Origin: Candidatus Altarchaeales archaeon
GTDB taxonomy: Archaea; Altiarchaeota; Altiarchaeia; IMC4; QMZM01
DNA: 20,657 nucleotides
Assembly: GCA_003663115.1 (NCBI GenBank)
Contig: QMZJ01000003.1
Coordinates: 1 to 20,657, forward strand
Direction: 5' to 3'
Of this stretch, positions 8,733-15,891 are shown one piece after another. The position numbers were made by a program, and so were the translations under genes. How positions within the stretch are numbered: the first letter of the stretch is position 1; each line of letters begins with the position of its first letter. The notes under the pieces are model-generated. The model did no database searches and was not told the origin of the DNA. It saw only the letters and a list, made by a program, of their open reading frames with translations.

Positions 8733-8959
8733 ATGCTAAATAAAAAAATTTCCAGAGGGAATTTTAATTCGTATACCTTCGTATGCGATAAAAAGGGACA
8801 CTTCACGCCGATATCGAGTTTGTTTCGAATAATCACGATAGCATTGATGCTTATTCTCCTGGACATGGCAACGAGGGGGTATCGCCCGATCCGGGGATTA
8901 CGAGTATTATCGCTGGGATTGCTATAGTCACAACGTTAATAAGCTTTATCCCCATTTAG
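8733..8959 (+). pseudogene. Frameshifted paralogue of the 51-residue two-helix membrane peptide
   Basis: Translation from ATG 8733 gives a polar N-terminal extension and then a hydrophobic helix (IITIALMLILLDMATRG). At a run of five G (8875-8879) the similarity to the upstream peptide jumps to the -1 frame. That frame reads VSPDPGITSIIAGIAIVTT and ends SFIPI, with a stop at 8957-8959. One extra G in the run would give a single frame of the same layout as the 51-residue peptide. Read literally, the first frame instead continues to a stop at 8925-8927 with an unrelated tail. A TATA box 26 bases before 8733 supports that start. Alternatives are a sequencing or assembly error in the G run, or programmed -1 frameshifting. 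The nearby giant gene keeps its frame through two runs of seven G, which argues against frequent miscounts. Confidence 0.6.
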
Positions 8960-8964
8960 TTTTT

Positions 8965-8990
8965 TTATTTATAAAAAAGAATATCTATTG
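8965..8990 (+). promoter_or_regulatory. TATA-like promoter of the slipin gene
   Basis: TTATTTATAAAA at 8965-8976 ends about 15 bases before the ATG at 8991, so the box centre lies about 22-25 bases upstream. A run of seven T (8960-8966) just before it may terminate transcripts from upstream. Confidence 0.55.
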
Positions 8991-10199
8991 ATGGCATTAA
9001 TTCCGCTCGATGAAGAAATTCCGGAGGAAACCAAAGGGGGGAAGGTTACTGGGAAAAAGAAAAGGGAAGGGGTAATCCCGCGCTGGCAGGCCGCAATTAT
9101 TATTCCGATCTTCATAGTTCTTATATCACTATTATTGCTCTTTCCCGGAACAACGATCCATGTCTATGGAATTAGCGTTAGGATCGGTACCCTCGTCCTA
9201 TTATTTATACTTGTTTTAGCTGCTCTGATAGTGCCAAAGGCCCTGGTAGCTCTTCTGGAGTACGAGAGAGCCGTTGTCTTCAGATTCGGTAAGTTTAACA
9301 GGATTGCTGGACCCGGTTGGGTGATTATATTCCCCATAGTGGAGGAATATGTACGAGTTGACTTGAGGCTCCAGGTTTATACCATAGACCCACAGGAGGT
9401 TGTTACCAGAGATAAGGTGAGGTTCCTGGTCTCTCCAGAGATTTTTATGTACGTCTCAGACCCAAAGGCAGCTGTCATAAACGTAGAGGACTATAAGGGT
9501 GCAGTTCTTAAGTATGTAAACTCTGCATTAACGCATATCTGTGGAAACTCCTCCTCAGATTACATCGTATCGCATATGGATGAAATAAGCCATAGACTGG
9601 AGGATTCGATACATCACATAGCAAACCGGCCGGAGAGGAGGTGGGGCGTTGTCGTACCAAGGATTAAATTAACCCTGGTCAGATTTCCAGATAAGGTACA
9701 GGACGCCATGCATGAGAAGGTCGCATCTGAACAATTAAAGCTAGCGGCTCATGAGAAGGCGGAGGCAACGAAGATAGAGATAGATGCGATCCGGGAGGCG
9801 GGAGCCAAGCTTACGGACCCCGCAATTACCTATATGTATCTAGAGGCATTGGATAAGGTCGCGAGGGGAAGGGCGACAAAGATAATATTGCCGCTGGAGA
9901 TCTCTAAGATCGCGGAGACAATAACGAAGAGGACTGGTGCCTCTGTTGGCGAGATACCTCAGATTCAGATACCCCCCAGATTGATTGAACAATATAAAGA
10001 GGCTATCGATAACTATGAGAATAGAATTAGGAGCATAGAAAACAGGTTGAATATGGGCGAAAAAAAGCATAAAGAGATAGAGAAGATAGAGAGTTATGAA
10101 AGAGAGGTACCCGAAAAGAAGAAAACCTTTGATGAAGAAGAGAAGGAAAAATATAAAAGAAGGATTAAAAAGATTAAAGAGAGATTGGGGATAGAATAA
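8991..10199 (+). CDS. Slipin-type SPFH/band 7 membrane protein
   Basis: The protein has 402 residues when started at ATG 8991; the TTG three bases earlier is less likely given the leaderless promoter. It has a basic cytoplasmic N-terminus, two hydrophobic segments (about residues 33-52 and 65-88) and an SPFH/band 7 domain from about 85 to 310. The domain start LLEYERAVVFRFGKF...GPGW is typical of stomatin-like slipins, as is the later alanine- and glutamate-rich helix (AHEKAEATKIEIDAIREAG). Residues 330-402 are a highly charged coiled coil. SPFH proteins form oligomeric membrane scaffolds. The usual archaeal slipin partner, an NfeD-type protein, is absent. A small HxsD-like gene follows after 5 bases and is probably co-transcribed. 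Confidence 0.88.
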   Translation: MALIPLDEEIPEETKGGKVTGKKKREGVIPRWQAAIIIPIFIVLISLLLLFPGTTIHVYGISVRIGTLVLLFILVLAALIVPKALVALLEYERAVVFRFGKFNRIAGPGWVIIFPIVEEYVRVDLRLQVYTIDPQEVVTRDKVRFLVSPEIFMYVSDPKAAVINVEDYKGAVLKYVNSALTHICGNSSSDYIVSHMDEISHRLEDSIHHIANRPERRWGVVVPRIKLTLVRFPDKVQDAMHEKVASEQLKLAAHEKAEATKIEIDAIREAGAKLTDPAITYMYLEALDKVARGRATKIILPLEISKIAETITKRTGASVGEIPQIQIPPRLIEQYKEAIDNYENRIRSIENRLNMGEKKHKEIEKIESYEREVPEKKKTFDEEEKEKYKRRIKKIKERLGIE

Positions 10200-10204
10200 A
10201 GAAA

Positions 10205-10492
10205 ATGACCGGAGATAAGATAGATACCGACAACATCTATGTGAATGAGGAGGGGATGTTTGTCTCCATCCGCGTAAATCCCAAGCTGTACAAGAAGCAC
10301 ATTATCATGAGGGCGGCAGATGACATCCTACATAAGGAAAAGAACAAGATAGATGTTATCGTTAATGGCGATCCGGAGGTGGAGATAATAGTTAAATTCA
10401 TACCCAAGGAGGGTAGAAAAAGCAAAGAAGAACTGCTGAGGATAGCATACAGCTTTAATAGTTTGCTGGTAACGACCTTCGGAAAGGGCTGA
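10205..10492 (+). CDS. HxsD-like small protein (95 aa), tentative
   Basis: The gene starts 5 bases after the slipin stop and probably shares its transcript, which would end at the T-run just downstream. The pattern is a beta strand (VSIRVNP), a Tyr followed by a helix containing AADDIL, a strand pair (IDVIV, VEIIVKFIPK) and a C-terminal helix with FNSLL. This resembles HxsD, a small component of the His-Xaa-Ser radical-SAM peptide-modification system. HxsD-like proteins also occur on their own in archaea. No HxsA precursor or HxsB/HxsC radical SAM enzyme is in the window, so the modification role cannot be assumed. The assignment rests on the pattern alone, and an unrelated alpha/beta protein is possible. 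Confidence 0.5.
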   Translation: MTGDKIDTDNIYVNEEGMFVSIRVNPKLYKKHIIMRAADDILHKEKNKIDVIVNGDPEVEIIVKFIPKEGRKSKEELLRIAYSFNSLLVTTFGKG

Positions 10493-10493
10493 A

Positions 10494-10502
10494 TTTTTTT
10501 TT
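10494..10502 (+). terminator. Oligo-T terminator after the slipin/HxsD-like operon
   Basis: Nine consecutive T begin two bases after the TGA at 10490-10492. There is no stem-loop. This is the usual form of an archaeal intrinsic terminator. Confidence 0.6.
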
Positions 10503-10533
10503 CTAAACTTTTTAATGTGAATCCTATTGTTTA

Positions 10534-12294
10534 ATGATGGATGGATTCCCCAAATTTCCCAGAATATTCAGAGGGGAAGAATGGAAGCCATTGGAGATAA
10601 AATCGGAGCAACTTGAAGCTATAGTTTCAAGACTTCTCTCTGAATTCAATCTGGATTTTCGAGAATTGAAAAGGATCGAGAATGATGATATGCTAGCTAT
10701 TGCCACCAACAAACTTGGAGAGGAAACAAAATCGCTGGTTAGAGTAAGATCCTATACAATTGGATTGGATGAGGAAGATGTTGAGGATCTCTATGAGGAC
10801 ATGTTAATGAAGGAGGCTACAAGTGCCATTTTCATAACGAGCTCGCATTTTACAAAGGGGGCAAAGAAGTTTGCAAAACACGTTCCCATCAGACTGGTGG
10901 ATGGGGTTGAATTGGGGAAACTCCTGTCGGAATACGAAAAGCCAAAGGCGGAGTTTGCATTTCTCTCAAGACTTAGCGATGGAGAGGTGGTGAGATATTT
11001 CAGGAGCAGGGGAAAGAGGAAATTCTTTTGGATTTCTCCCACCGGAAAAATTGAGGAGATAGATAAAAGATATATCCCGCTGGGTCACTTTTCCATGAAG
11101 AAGATCAGGGGGGGTGTAGAAACAGTTGCGAACCTGTACGTGGATCTGAATAGTGGAAACGTCCTTTATATGGAAGAAAACAGGATAGAAGAAAATAACT
11201 TTATTAAAAAGATACTCGATCTTCCGGAGGAGTCGAGAGCGCATCTGTTAGATCTCATGGAACATGGAGAACTGGACTATGAACATCTAAAGGGCAAGCC
11301 ACTGAATATACTGGAGAAAAAGGGGTTGATCGGGATTCATGAAGGGGACAGGGGCGAGGGTATCCTGGATATATTGACGGACGAGATAACAAGTACCGTA
11401 AGTATCGCAACGAGCGAGCTCACCTCTACCACTCATAAAGCACCGACGCCGGGGGAAAGGGCGGTAGTAAAGACCAAACAGGTTAGAACGACTATAGAGA
11501 AACCCACCATAGATACATCATTTGACCTGGGGCATTTCATAGAATCTGCAGAGGTTGATCCGAGTTTTACGCCAGATCCCATAAACTATTCCCCGGAGGA
11601 TGTGCTCAATATATTAAAAAGGGTCTATGGGGGAAATGAAGTGTCCTTTCTGGGTATGATATACCTCCCATATTATAGGTGTAAGTATGTAAGCGATACA
11701 GGAGTAACGAGATTCGAGAGACTCATCGCCCCAAAATTCAAACCGTTTGTTCCCAAGCCAGCAATGTATCGCGGAATCTACAGCTTAATAGATAGATTTC
11801 CGGCAATCCCCTACTTAGTAATCGGTCTGGGGTATCTGCTTCTAAATCTGGATAAATTAGAGTATGTAATTCATGTGTTCTCCTCCGCATTTATATTCCT
11901 TTTTATGGCCGTAGTTGTAGGAATTCTACTGAAGGTAATCTTTAAGACGGAGAGAAAGATCCCCAGGTATGGTGGAACGATCGCAAAATACGGATTTCCC
12001 TCCATACACACTCTGGCATCAATTGGGGGAATCGCCTTTATCTACTTCGTAGATCCAATATTCACATTACTATTGATCCCTTTGGGTTTACTATATATGT
12101 ATTCGAGGATAAAGATCGGGGTGCATTCTGATGTGGATGTTATAGGTGGGGCAATCGTGGGTATAATAATAGGTATATTCTGTGGCATTTATGTTCTTAA
12201 TATCTATCTGGATCCCGCCATAGAAACCATATTCGGCGCCCTCTTCTTTATCGCTCCCCTGATGTTGACCGTAATAGAGCTTAGAATGCGATAA
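10534..12294 (+). CDS. Fusion of an Mrr-like nuclease-fold domain to a PAP2-type membrane phosphatase
   Basis: The protein has 586 residues, with an A/T-rich TATA-like segment (10508-10516) about 25 bases before the ATG. Residues 15-130 resemble the Mrr/restriction endonuclease-like fold: an EAIVSRLL helix, then DDMLAIA, LVRVRSY, AIFITSSHFTKGAKKFA and LVDGVELGKLL. Where active members have Q/E-x-K this one has R-V-R, so cleavage activity is doubtful. Residues 135-400 are soluble, with a possible winged helix near 240-265 and a conserved-looking patch around LPYYRCKY. Residues 420-585 have about six hydrophobic segments and the full PAP2 signature: K471-x6-R478, PSIH at 489-492, and S524-R525-x5-H531-x3-D535. 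PAP2 enzymes dephosphorylate lipid phosphates or polyprenyl diphosphates. The gene converges on aroC with a 2-base gap. Confidence 0.8.
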   Translation: MMDGFPKFPRIFRGEEWKPLEIKSEQLEAIVSRLLSEFNLDFRELKRIENDDMLAIATNKLGEETKSLVRVRSYTIGLDEEDVEDLYEDMLMKEATSAIFITSSHFTKGAKKFAKHVPIRLVDGVELGKLLSEYEKPKAEFAFLSRLSDGEVVRYFRSRGKRKFFWISPTGKIEEIDKRYIPLGHFSMKKIRGGVETVANLYVDLNSGNVLYMEENRIEENNFIKKILDLPEESRAHLLDLMEHGELDYEHLKGKPLNILEKKGLIGIHEGDRGEGILDILTDEITSTVSIATSELTSTTHKAPTPGERAVVKTKQVRTTIEKPTIDTSFDLGHFIESAEVDPSFTPDPINYSPEDVLNILKRVYGGNEVSFLGMIYLPYYRCKYVSDTGVTRFERLIAPKFKPFVPKPAMYRGIYSLIDRFPAIPYLVIGLGYLLLNLDKLEYVIHVFSSAFIFLFMAVVVGILLKVIFKTERKIPRYGGTIAKYGFPSIHTLASIGGIAFIYFVDPIFTLLLIPLGLLYMYSRIKIGVHSDVDVIGGAIVGIIIGIFCGIYVLNIYLDPAIETIFGALFFIAPLMLTVIELRMR

Positions 12295-12296
12295 TC

Positions 12297-13388
12297 TCAG
12301 AGTTTTCTCGGAATAAAGCCAGAGATCAATGAATGATCGGCCAGCACTAATGAAATCATAGCCTCAACCACTGGAACGGCTCGTGGAACGATACAGGGGT
12401 CATGTCTACCCTCAATTTCTATACTCGTTTCCTCCATCCTCTTCAGATCAACAGAACCCTGCTTTCTTCCTATGGAGGATGTTGGTTTTATTACAACTCT
12501 CAGGATAATGGGCATCCCATTGGATATACCACCGAGAATCCCGCCACAATTGTTTGTCCTGGTCCGGATTCTTTCATTCTTCATAACGAAGGGATCATTT
12601 GCCTCGGAGCCCTTCATTTTAGCCAGCTCAAACCCCCTACCAATTTCGATACCCTTTACGGCCGGAATCGACATCAGGGCCTTCGCCAGATCGGCATCCA
12701 GTTTATCAAATACTGGCTCTCCGAGACCCGGAGGAGCGCCAAGGGCTATGGCCTCGATTACACCGCCGACGGAGTCCTTCTCATTCTTTGCATCCAGGAT
12801 CGCTTTTTCCATCTCCCTCCCTCTCCTTGGATCTATGGTCTTTACGGGGCTTGAATCAATGATCTTTCTGAATCTTCTCACCTCTTCGATCTCAATTTCA
12901 GCCGTTTTTATCCCAGCTATCTCCTTCGAATATGCAATGACCTCTATCCCGAATCTCCTGAGCAATTTCTTTGCAACCGCGCCGGCGGCAACCCTCGCTA
13001 CGGTTTCTCTTCCCGATGCCCTTCCGCCACCTCTCCAATCAACCCAATGAAATTTTTCCCTCCACGTAAGGTCCCCGTGACCGGGTCTTGGGATGTCTCT
13101 GAGGGCCTCGTATTTGCTTGAATCCACGTCAGCATTCCGTATTAACATGGAAATCGGGGTTCCCAGGGTCCTTCCTTCAAAGATTCCAGAGAGGATCTCC
13201 ACCCGATCCGGTTCTTTTCTCTCCGTTTCTACACAGGTTTTTCCGGGTCTCCTTCTGTTCAGCTCACTCTGTATCTCTTCCCTGGTTAGCTCTAGACCGG
13301 ATGGGCAGCCATCCACGATGCTGCCAAGCCCGGGGCCGTGAGATTCCCCGTATGTCGTCACCCTGAAGATTCTGCCGAATGTGTTCAT
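12297..13388 (-). CDS. aroC: Chorismate synthase
   Basis: The 363-residue protein has the normal length and shows the family motifs: GESHG (residues 14-18), RPGHGD, RASGRET, NNCGGILGGIS and RHDPC. It converts 5-enolpyruvylshikimate 3-phosphate to chorismate using reduced FMN, the last shared step of aromatic amino acid synthesis, in the cytosol. No other shikimate-pathway gene is adjacent. The start at 13388 faces the fumarase alpha start at 13425, so the two genes share a 36-base divergent promoter region. An AATATATTAA box lies 23-32 bases upstream on the - strand. Confidence 0.97.
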   Translation of the reverse strand: MNTFGRIFRVTTYGESHGPGLGSIVDGCPSGLELTREEIQSELNRRRPGKTCVETERKEPDRVEILSGIFEGRTLGTPISMLIRNADVDSSKYEALRDIPRPGHGDLTWREKFHWVDWRGGGRASGRETVARVAAGAVAKKLLRRFGIEVIAYSKEIAGIKTAEIEIEEVRRFRKIIDSSPVKTIDPRRGREMEKAILDAKNEKDSVGGVIEAIALGAPPGLGEPVFDKLDADLAKALMSIPAVKGIEIGRGFELAKMKGSEANDPFVMKNERIRTRTNNCGGILGGISNGMPIILRVVIKPTSSIGRKQGSVDLKRMEETSIEIEGRHDPCIVPRAVPVVEAMISLVLADHSLISGFIPRKL

Positions 13389-13424
13389 CCTCTGTTAAAT
13401 ATTCGATTCGAATATATTAATGGG
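13389..13424. promoter_or_regulatory. Divergent aroC / fumarase-alpha promoter with inverted repeat
   Basis: Thirty-six bases separate the two start codons. TTAAATATT (13395-13403) is placed as a TATA box for the + strand gene, and AATATATTAA (13411-13420) for aroC. ATATTCG at 13399-13405 and CGAATAT at 13409-13415 form a perfect 7-base inverted repeat with a 3-base spacer. The GAATATATT core (13410-13418) ends 6 bases before the ATG and recurs before the fumarase beta gene. Confidence 0.6.
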
Positions 13425-14288
13425 ATGATATCCGAAAAGACTATTACCGAGGCAATAGTTGAACTTCTAAGAAGGGCAGAGACGGACCTACCGAGAGATG
13501 TGGAAGTGGCCCTTAAAAGGGCATACACAAAGGAGAAGAGCGAGCCTGGAAAGATACAGCTAAGAGAAATCTTAAAGAACATAAAGCTCGCGAGAAAAAA
13601 GTCCGTACCCATATGCCAGGATACAGGAATCATAAATTTTTACGTTGGACTCGGTACCGGGGTTATTAATGATAACATTGAGGACATACTGGTAAATGCC
13701 ACAAAACTCGCAACCGAAAAAATACCTCTAAGACCCAATGCAGTAGATCCGTTAACGAGGAAGAATTCCAACGACAATACTGGGATTGGAATCCCCAATA
13801 TTGAGCTAAAGATTCTAAGGGATAGAGATTATATAGAGATTACGGCCCTTCCAAAGGGTGCCGGCTCCGAGAACATGTGTAAACTGAAGATGCTGAAACC
13901 ATCGGACGGAATGGAGGGAATAAAAAAATTTGTCCTGGAATCCGTTGCGGAGGCAAAGGGCAATCCATGCCCCCCCGTGATTATCGGAATAGGAATAGGC
14001 GGATCATCGGACTTGGCGACAAGGCTGGCAAAGAGGGCCCTGCTGAGAAAAATCGGAGAAGGAAATGAGGATAAAGAGATTGCAGAACTGGAAAGGGAAC
14101 TTGAGAGAGATATCAACAGACTGGGGATCGGCCCCATGGGCCTGGGTGGAGTGGTAACCTGTCTGGGTGTTAATATAGAAACCTCGTATTGCCATACGGG
14201 AAGTCTTCCAGTGGCCGTAAATATCGGGTGCTGGGCCACAAGAAGAGCCACGGTAAGGATCTATGACGATGGGGTTAAATTTCTTTAG
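13425..14288 (+). CDS. fumA: Class I fumarate hydratase, alpha subunit (TtdA/FumA N-terminal type)
   Basis: Starting at ATG 13425 gives 287 residues, the usual size of the alpha subunit of two-subunit class I fumarases. An upstream in-frame ATG (13338) would lie inside aroC and is rejected. Motifs are VPICQDTG (Cys64, a likely 4Fe-4S ligand), GAGSENMCKLKML, NPCPP followed by the glycine-rich IGIGIGGSSDLAT, and GVVTCLGVN. With the beta subunit at 17398-17964 it should interconvert fumarate and malate. Tartrate dehydratases are close relatives and cannot be excluded from sequence. The 3' end overlaps the convergent DUF1667 gene by 4 bases. The beta subunit lies about 3.1 kb away instead of next door. 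Confidence 0.9.
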   Translation: MISEKTITEAIVELLRRAETDLPRDVEVALKRAYTKEKSEPGKIQLREILKNIKLARKKSVPICQDTGIINFYVGLGTGVINDNIEDILVNATKLATEKIPLRPNAVDPLTRKNSNDNTGIGIPNIELKILRDRDYIEITALPKGAGSENMCKLKMLKPSDGMEGIKKFVLESVAEAKGNPCPPVIIGIGIGGSSDLATRLAKRALLRKIGEGNEDKEIAELERELERDINRLGIGPMGLGGVVTCLGVNIETSYCHTGSLPVAVNIGCWATRRATVRIYDDGVKFL

Positions 14289-14656
14289 CTTTGAATTCGT
14301 TTATCAACATTCTTGGTAGCTATTATATCTGCCCCCGTCCCCAGAATATCTCTGACTATTACATCGCCGATTCTTATCGGGGCCTCTACCTCTATGCTCG
14401 CTATTTCATCCATTACCGCAAAGATCTTCTCTTTGGGTATGGGCTTGGACGTCTTCACACTCACAAGGGGTAGTGAACCGTTCCTCACCTCCACGGAAGA
14501 GGTTACACTCCTCTCCGGGGAGAACAACTCCCTTTTGACATAATCCATGCCCCTCCCGCAGAGATTTCCAGAAACCTTTTCAATTCTCTTCTCCGAATAC
14601 CTAACCTCTATCTCGCAGCCATTGGGGCATACGATGCATATGAACTTCTTTTTCAT
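14285..14656 (-). CDS. DUF1667 small iron-sulfur-type protein
   Basis: The 123-residue protein has an N-terminal cysteine cluster (Cys7, Cys10, Cys14 and, after a spacer, Cys33 in NLCGRGMDY), probably a metal or Fe-S site. The C-terminal part (PLVSVKTSKPIPKEKIF) is typical of DUF1667. Members usually accompany the FAD oxidoreductase and GlpA-type dehydrogenase found here, so the protein is probably an accessory redox subunit of the complex. Its ATG overlaps the stop of the upstream oxidoreductase gene by 4 bases, indicating translational coupling. It is the last gene of the operon and converges with fumarase alpha. Confidence 0.85.
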   Translation of the reverse strand: MKKKFICIVCPNGCEIEVRYSEKRIEKVSGNLCGRGMDYVKRELFSPERSVTSSVEVRNGSLPLVSVKTSKPIPKEKIFAVMDEIASIEVEAPIRIGDVIVRDILGTGADIIATKNVDKRIQS

Positions 14657-15891
14657 TCTAACTCTATCGTCAACCCATTTACACCCTTCAAATATTCCTT
14701 TTCTATATTAAATTGAATCATCTCCGACGGATTTATTCTCACCCTTGGAATCTTTTTAAGAATCCTCTCCCCATCCCTCACCACTATCTTCCTATCCCTG
14801 TCCGGATACGTGACCCTCAGAGAAAATTTCACATCTCTCTTTCCACTTATTAAATGGGGCAAGGCGTACCTTATACCTTTTCCAGCGGTTACTTTTATAT
14901 TACTCTCATTTCGTAGCTCCCCCTTTACGAAAGCGGCGGCAGACTCTCCAGCTAACTCTGCCTCCAGGGTTACATGGTCGACTAAATCGTGAACATGCAA
15001 AACGTTACCACACGCGAAGATACCCTCTACGTTTGTCTCGAGATTTTCATTTACTATGGAACCATTGGTTATGGGATCCAGGGAAACCCCGGCCATTTTA
15101 GACAGTTCATTTTCGGGAATGAGACCCACAGACAATAGAAGGGTGTCGCACTCTATCCTCTTCTCCGTGCCCTTTATGGGCCTCCTTTTCTCGTCTACCT
15201 CCGCTATTACGACCTCTTCCACCCTTTTTATTCCACGAATATCCACCACCGTATGACTCAGATACAGGGGAATGTCGTAATCCTCGAGGCATTGAACAAC
15301 ATTTCTGGGAAGACCACTGCTATAGGGCAGGATCTCGACTACCGCCAAAACCTCCGCCCCTTCCAATTTGAATCTCCTCGCCATTATCAGGCCGATATCT
15401 CCCGATCCAAGGATAACAACCCTCTTCCCAACCATGTAATTCTTTAAATTGATGAGATTTTGAGCGCAACCGGCGGTATAAATTCCCGAAGGTCTCGTTC
15501 CAGGGATACATATCTGACCCCTGGTTCTCTCTCTACACCCCATGGCAAGAACTATTGCCTTTGCCTTTATCTTTATCAGATCCTCTGGACTGCAGACCGT
15601 GATATGTTTTTTCCTGTTAATATCAAGGACCGTGCTATTTAGCATATAGGGGATCCTTAGCTGCTCAACCTTATCGATAAAGCGTTGCATATACTCCGGG
15701 CCAGTTAATGCCTCTCCAAATATCTCGATCCCGAAGCCCTCGTGAATGCATTGGTTTAGGATTCCCCCAAGGGATTCGTTTCTCTCAATTAACAGGATAT
15801 TATCAATACCCGATTTTTTGGCTGCTATTGCCGCGGATAAACCCGCTGGACCCCCTCCTATTATCGCTATGTCCACATCTCTCTCAATCAT
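14653..15891 (-). CDS. FAD/NAD(P)-dependent oxidoreductase of the glycerol-3-phosphate dehydrogenase cluster
   Basis: The 412-residue protein has an FAD-binding GGGPAG (residues 12-17), the family's GGILNQCIHEGFG segment, an internal NAD-binding GSGDIG (162-167) and a C-terminal FACGN...H motif that binds the flavin. It is the middle gene of a three-gene operon. Its start overlaps the end of the GlpA-like gene by 8 bases and its end overlaps the DUF1667 start by 4. In the best-known arrangement these three proteins oxidise glycerol 3-phosphate. The middle protein is expected to pass electrons between the dehydrogenase and NAD or another carrier. That role is inferred from family and context. 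Confidence 0.88.
   Translation of the reverse strand: MIERDVDIAIIGGGPAGLSAAIAAKKSGIDNILLIERNESLGGILNQCIHEGFGIEIFGEALTGPEYMQRFIDKVEQLRIPYMLNSTVLDINRKKHITVCSPEDLIKIKAKAIVLAMGCRERTRGQICIPGTRPSGIYTAGCAQNLINLKNYMVGKRVVILGSGDIGLIMARRFKLEGAEVLAVVEILPYSSGLPRNVVQCLEDYDIPLYLSHTVVDIRGIKRVEEVVIAEVDEKRRPIKGTEKRIECDTLLLSVGLIPENELSKMAGVSLDPITNGSIVNENLETNVEGIFACGNVLHVHDLVDHVTLEAELAGESAAAFVKGELRNESNIKVTAGKGIRYALPHLISGKRDVKFSLRVTYPDRDRKIVVRDGERILKKIPRVRINPSEMIQFNIEKEYLKGVNGLTIELE

Noticed and set aside
12472..13050. Open + strand frame of 192 codons opposite aroC
   Set aside because: It is antisense to clear chorismate synthase motifs, has no recognisable domain and is rich in Ser/Pro, as expected for the complement of a G/A-rich gene.
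13338..13424. Longer N-terminus for the fumarase alpha subunit from an upstream in-frame ATG
   Set aside because: It would overlap the aroC coding region and add residues unlike the family. The ATG at 13425 has a well-placed TATA box and gives the normal start.
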